This document shows positions 4,994 to 7,013 of a stretch of DNA of 7,013 nucleotides, piece after piece. The DNA is from Treponema sp. UBA937 (GTDB lineage: Bacteria > Spirochaetota > Spirochaetia > Treponematales > Breznakiellaceae). The stretch spans positions 89,980 through 96,992 of the forward strand of contig DBDH01000099.1 in assembly GCA_002293455.1 (NCBI GenBank), given 5' to 3'. Every line of letters starts with the position of its first letter. The stretch's first letter is position 1. A program made the translations under genes and the position numbers. Under the pieces are notes generated by a model. It searched no databases and was not told where the DNA came from. It saw only the letters and a list, made by a program, of their open reading frames with translations.

Positions 4994-6360
4994 ATTTTAA
5001 ACTTCTTGTAGTTGATGACGAAAAAAATATCCGGGACGGACTCGCCGCGTCTTTGCGGATGGATAAGTACGATGTCGAAACCGCCGCCGACGGTAATGAA
5101 GGCTGGAAGCGTTTTGAAAAAGGCGATATCGATCTTGTTATTACGGACCTTAAAATGCCCGGCTTGAGCGGCGAAGAATTATTAAAACGCATCGGCATGG
5201 AAAGTCCCGGAGTGCCTGTCATTGTTTTAACCGGTCATGGTACGGTCGAAAATGCCGTAGAAGCCATGAGAAACGGAGCTTATGATTTTTTAACGAAACC
5301 CCTCAATCTGGACCGGCTGTCCCTGCTCGTTAAACGCGCGCTCCAAAACAGGGAACTGGCCATACGGCATAAACGCCTGGAAGAAGAACTCGAACGGAGC
5401 CGTCAATTCAAAACGATGATAGGAACAAGCGCTCCCATGATGAAAGTCTTCGATACCATCAGCCGCGTTGCTCCCACAAAAGCATCGGTGCTGATTACAG
5501 GGGAATCCGGCGTCGGCAAGGAACTTGTGGCGGACGCGGTTCACGAAATGTCTCCCAGAAAGAACAAGGCGTTGATAAAAGTTCACTGCGCGGCCTTGGC
5601 ATCAAGCCTTTTGGAAAGCGAATTGTTCGGCCATGAAAAAGGAGCTTTTACCGGAGCAAGTGCCAGAAAACGCGGACGCTTCGAACTTGCCAATGAAGGC
5701 ACGCTTTTCCTCGATGAAATCGGCGAGATCGATCAGAACATCCAGATCAAACTTCTTCGGGTTTTGCAGGAAAGAAAATTTGAAAGGGTAGGGGGGGAAG
5801 AAACGCTCGAAGTGGATGTCCGCCTGGTTGCCGCTACCAACAAAAACCTGAAGGAAGAAATTGAGAAGGGAACTTTCCGCGAAGATTTGTATTACCGCCT
5901 CAATGTAGTAAACATCGAAGTCCCGCCCCTGCGCGAGCGTAAAGACGATATCCCCTTGTTTATCGCGTCTTTCATGAAAGAGTTTGCCGATGAGAACGGC
6001 AAGACCATTGAACATATCGATGAGCGCTGCCGCGCCGCGCTGTATTCATACGGCTGGCCGGGAAATGTCAGGGAACTCCGGAACTGTATTGAAAGCGCTG
6101 TTGTTATGTGCAAAGGAAACATCATCACGCTGAATGATCTTCCTCCAACTCTGCGGAACAATTCCGATGAAGGCTGGATAAAAATCCACATGGGAACAAG
6201 CCTTGCCGAATCTGAAAAAATCATCATTATGGATACGCTTTCCGCCCAAAAGGGAAACAAAAGCAAAACGGCTGAAATCCTTAATATAGGCCGGAAAACG
6301 CTGCACAGAAAACTGGCGGAATTCAATATTGCCGATTCCGATGAAACGGAAGAAGCATAG
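4990..6360 (+). CDS. Sigma-54-dependent NtrC-family response regulator (AtoC type)
   Basis: This 456-aa protein activates RNA polymerase carrying sigma-54. The receiver domain (1-118) has the acidic pair D9/D10, phospho-acceptor D53, T81 and K103. The central AAA+ domain (about 142-375) has Walker A GESGVGKE (171-178), the sigma-54 contact loop GAFTGA (218-223), Walker B LFLDEIGE (239-246), arginine fingers in FREDLYYRL (296-304) and sensor II GWPGNVREL (355-363). A Fis-type helix-turn-helix ends the protein (about 405-446, NKSKTAEILNIGRKTLHRKL). All key residues are intact. The ATG overlaps the kinase stop (ATGA); a strong GGAGGAGG (4979-4986) precedes it. A run of seven G (5791-5797) sits in the VGGEE codons. 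It is the last gene of the operon and faces a convergent gene 11 nt away. The T. pallidum counterpart is called atoC; its targets are not visible here. Confidence 0.96.
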   Translation: MNFKLLVVDDEKNIRDGLAASLRMDKYDVETAADGNEGWKRFEKGDIDLVITDLKMPGLSGEELLKRIGMESPGVPVIVLTGHGTVENAVEAMRNGAYDFLTKPLNLDRLSLLVKRALQNRELAIRHKRLEEELERSRQFKTMIGTSAPMMKVFDTISRVAPTKASVLITGESGVGKELVADAVHEMSPRKNKALIKVHCAALASSLLESELFGHEKGAFTGASARKRGRFELANEGTLFLDEIGEIDQNIQIKLLRVLQERKFERVGGEETLEVDVRLVAATNKNLKEEIEKGTFREDLYYRLNVVNIEVPPLRERKDDIPLFIASFMKEFADENGKTIEHIDERCRAALYSYGWPGNVRELRNCIESAVVMCKGNIITLNDLPPTLRNNSDEGWIKIHMGTSLAESEKIIIMDTLSAQKGNKSKTAEILNIGRKTLHRKLAEFNIADSDETEEA

Positions 6361-6370
6361 TCATCCAGTT

Positions 6371-6442
6371 ATCAATCGATTTTTCCCGTTTCGTACCACG
6401 CCTCGATTCTTCGATACGAAACATTGATGCGGGAAGATTTTT
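6371..6442. terminator. Nested inverted repeats at the convergent gene ends, possible weak terminator
   Basis: GTTTCGTA (6388-6395) and TACGAAAC (6415-6422) form a perfect 8-bp stem, with TCGA (6403-6406)/TCGA (6411-6414) inside it. Two alternative outer pairings exist: ATCAAT (6371-6376) with ATTGAT (6423-6428), and TTCCCG (6383-6388) with CGGGAA (6430-6435). The second is followed by T5 at 6438-6442 on the plus strand, so it could end transcripts of the regulator gene. All of it lies in the 3' codons of the J-domain gene. A bulge and the short T-run make terminator function uncertain. Confidence 0.35.
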
Positions 6443-6920
6443 CGGTTGCTTTTTTCATGTTTCCTTCGTGGCCTGCGTGACGGTCGGGGTGATGTTTCTT
6501 GAGCAGTTTTTTATACGACGCCTTGCATTCGGCAAGACTGGAACCAAAGTTAATGCCAAGCTCGGCAAAATCCTTGCGGAGCGTTTCCGGTATTTTAGGA
6601 CTTGCTTGAGCTCTCTCCGCTTTGCGCTGAGCCTCTCTTTCTGCCTGCCTTCTGGCGAATTCTTCTTTCAGATGATCGGCATAAGCACTACTGCTTCGGG
6701 AATTATCCGTTTTTTTATCATTTTTGCGGTCATGCGCTTCATCGCTCCATGATGATGTCCACTCTTTCCCTTCATTAAGGTAATCATCAAGTTCATCATA
6801 GGCGGCATTCAAATCCGGGTCGCCGCGAAAACTATTGTTTCGGGATTTCCCGAAAATCCGTTCATCTTCATCATTAAGATAACTTTTTATAACATCACCA
6901 AGCCGGTCAAGTATAGACAT
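6372..6920 (-). CDS. J-domain (DnaJ-like) protein with C-terminal J domain, 182 aa
   Basis: J domains stimulate the ATPase of DnaK/Hsp70, so this is a probable co-chaperone. The J domain is C-terminal (about 113-178). Helix II is LAECKASYKKLLKK (129-142), the HPD motif is at 144-146, and the later INVSYRRIEAWY (165-176) matches the helix III/IV pattern. The N-terminal 50 residues (MSILDRLGDVIKSYLNDEDE onward) are acidic, followed by a low-complexity charged linker (53-108) with an Arg/Glu/Ala-rich helix (84-106). There is no Gly/Phe region, zinc finger or membrane segment, so it is not DnaJ itself but a specialised J protein. The ATG at 6920 is preferred over an upstream ATG at 7001, because a perfect TATAAT ends 6 nt before it and the 27 extra residues would be translated from a hairpin. 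No Shine-Dalgarno sequence is present. The client is unknown. Confidence 0.88.
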   Translation of the reverse strand: MSILDRLGDVIKSYLNDEDERIFGKSRNNSFRGDPDLNAAYDELDDYLNEGKEWTSSWSDEAHDRKNDKKTDNSRSSSAYADHLKEEFARRQAEREAQRKAERAQASPKIPETLRKDFAELGINFGSSLAECKASYKKLLKKHHPDRHAGHEGNMKKATEKSSRINVSYRRIEAWYETGKID

Positions 6921-6926
6921 AACAAT

Positions 6927-6955
6927 ATTATACCGTAAAAAAACCAGAATGAAAA
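6927..6955 (-). promoter_or_regulatory. Promoter of the J-domain gene, perfect -10, leaderless geometry
   Basis: On the minus strand, TTTTCA (6955-6950) is the -35, the spacer is 17 bp, and TATAAT (6932-6927) is a perfect -10. Six nt (ATTGTT) then lead to the ATG at 6920. Normal start-site selection 6-7 nt after the -10 would fall on the A of ATG. Confidence 0.65.
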
Positions 6956-6967
6956 TAGCGGACTTTT

Positions 6968-7005
6968 GAGCTTGTTGCAAAACTCGGTTAGTTTTGCCCA
7001 AGCTC
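6968..7005. repeat. Long hairpin, possible interspersed REP-like element
   Basis: GAGCTTG (6968-6974) pairs with CAAGCTC (6999-7005), and GCAAAACT (6977-6984) pairs with AGTTTTGC (6990-6997). Together they make a 15-bp stem with a small TT/C internal loop and a CGGTT terminal loop. No T-run follows on the minus strand; the plus-strand side runs out at the window edge. No second copy occurs in this window. It lies upstream of the J-domain promoter and could be a repeat element, or a terminator for a gene beyond position 7013. Confidence 0.6.
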
Positions 7006-7013
7006 CTGCATTT

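Noticed and set aside
5602..6326. Minus-strand ORFs of 137 and 144 codons within the response-regulator gene.
   Set aside because: They overlap a fully intact NtrC-family gene and show no domains or promoter.
6468..6752. 94-codon plus-strand ORF opposite the J-domain gene.
   Set aside because: It is antisense to a gene with a clear HPD motif and has no recognisable domain.
6921..7001. N-terminal extension of the J-domain protein by 27 residues from an ATG at 7001.
   Set aside because: It would be translated from the long hairpin and across a perfect promoter, and it has no J-protein similarity; ATG 6920 fits the promoter.

Overview
The window looks like chromosomal DNA from a spirochaete of the Treponema group. 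Two things point there. The first is the gene order murG - cvpA - holB - PAS histidine kinase - sigma-54 response regulator; as I recall it, this resembles the T. pallidum region whose last two genes are named atoS and atoC. The second is the type of proteins encoded. Genus and species cannot be fixed from the sequence alone. No RNA gene, CRISPR array, insertion sequence or prophage was seen.

Layout. (a) Positions 1-113 are AT-rich and non-coding, with an imperfect palindrome (61-94) and a promoter. (b) Positions 114-717 hold a small AT-rich two-gene cassette: a 148-aa protein with a GNAT-like (N-acetyltransferase) pattern, overlapped by an unrecognised 54-aa protein that carries an in-frame A-AAA-AAG slippery sequence. 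(c) Positions 718-814 are a short spacer with a 9-bp direct repeat and the murG promoter. (d) Positions 815-6360 are a tight plus-strand operon of five genes: MurG (lipid II synthesis), CvpA (four-helix membrane protein), a DNA polymerase III delta-prime-like clamp-loader subunit with a large insertion, a soluble PAS histidine kinase, and an NtrC-type response regulator. The junctions are 13 nt, 6 nt and two 4-nt ATGA overlaps. (e) A convergent minus-strand gene (6372-6920) encodes a protein with a C-terminal J domain and faces the regulator gene across 11 nt. (f) Positions 6921-7013 hold that gene's promoter and a long hairpin that may be an interspersed repeat.

How it works together. Cell-wall precursor synthesis, a membrane protein and replication are co-transcribed with a complete sigma-54-dependent two-component pair. 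The kinase has no membrane segment, so it should sense a cytoplasmic signal. No sigma-54 promoter was found in the window, so the targets of the pair lie elsewhere.

Most notable observation. The three genes that head transcription units (GNAT-like, murG, J-domain) all lack a Shine-Dalgarno sequence. Each has a -10-like hexamer ending exactly 6 nt before its ATG and a -35-like hexamer 17 bp further up, which predicts leaderless mRNAs. All five downstream genes have Shine-Dalgarno-like sequences instead. The second most interesting item is the GNAT-like/54-aa cassette, with its palindromic promoter and possible programmed frameshift.
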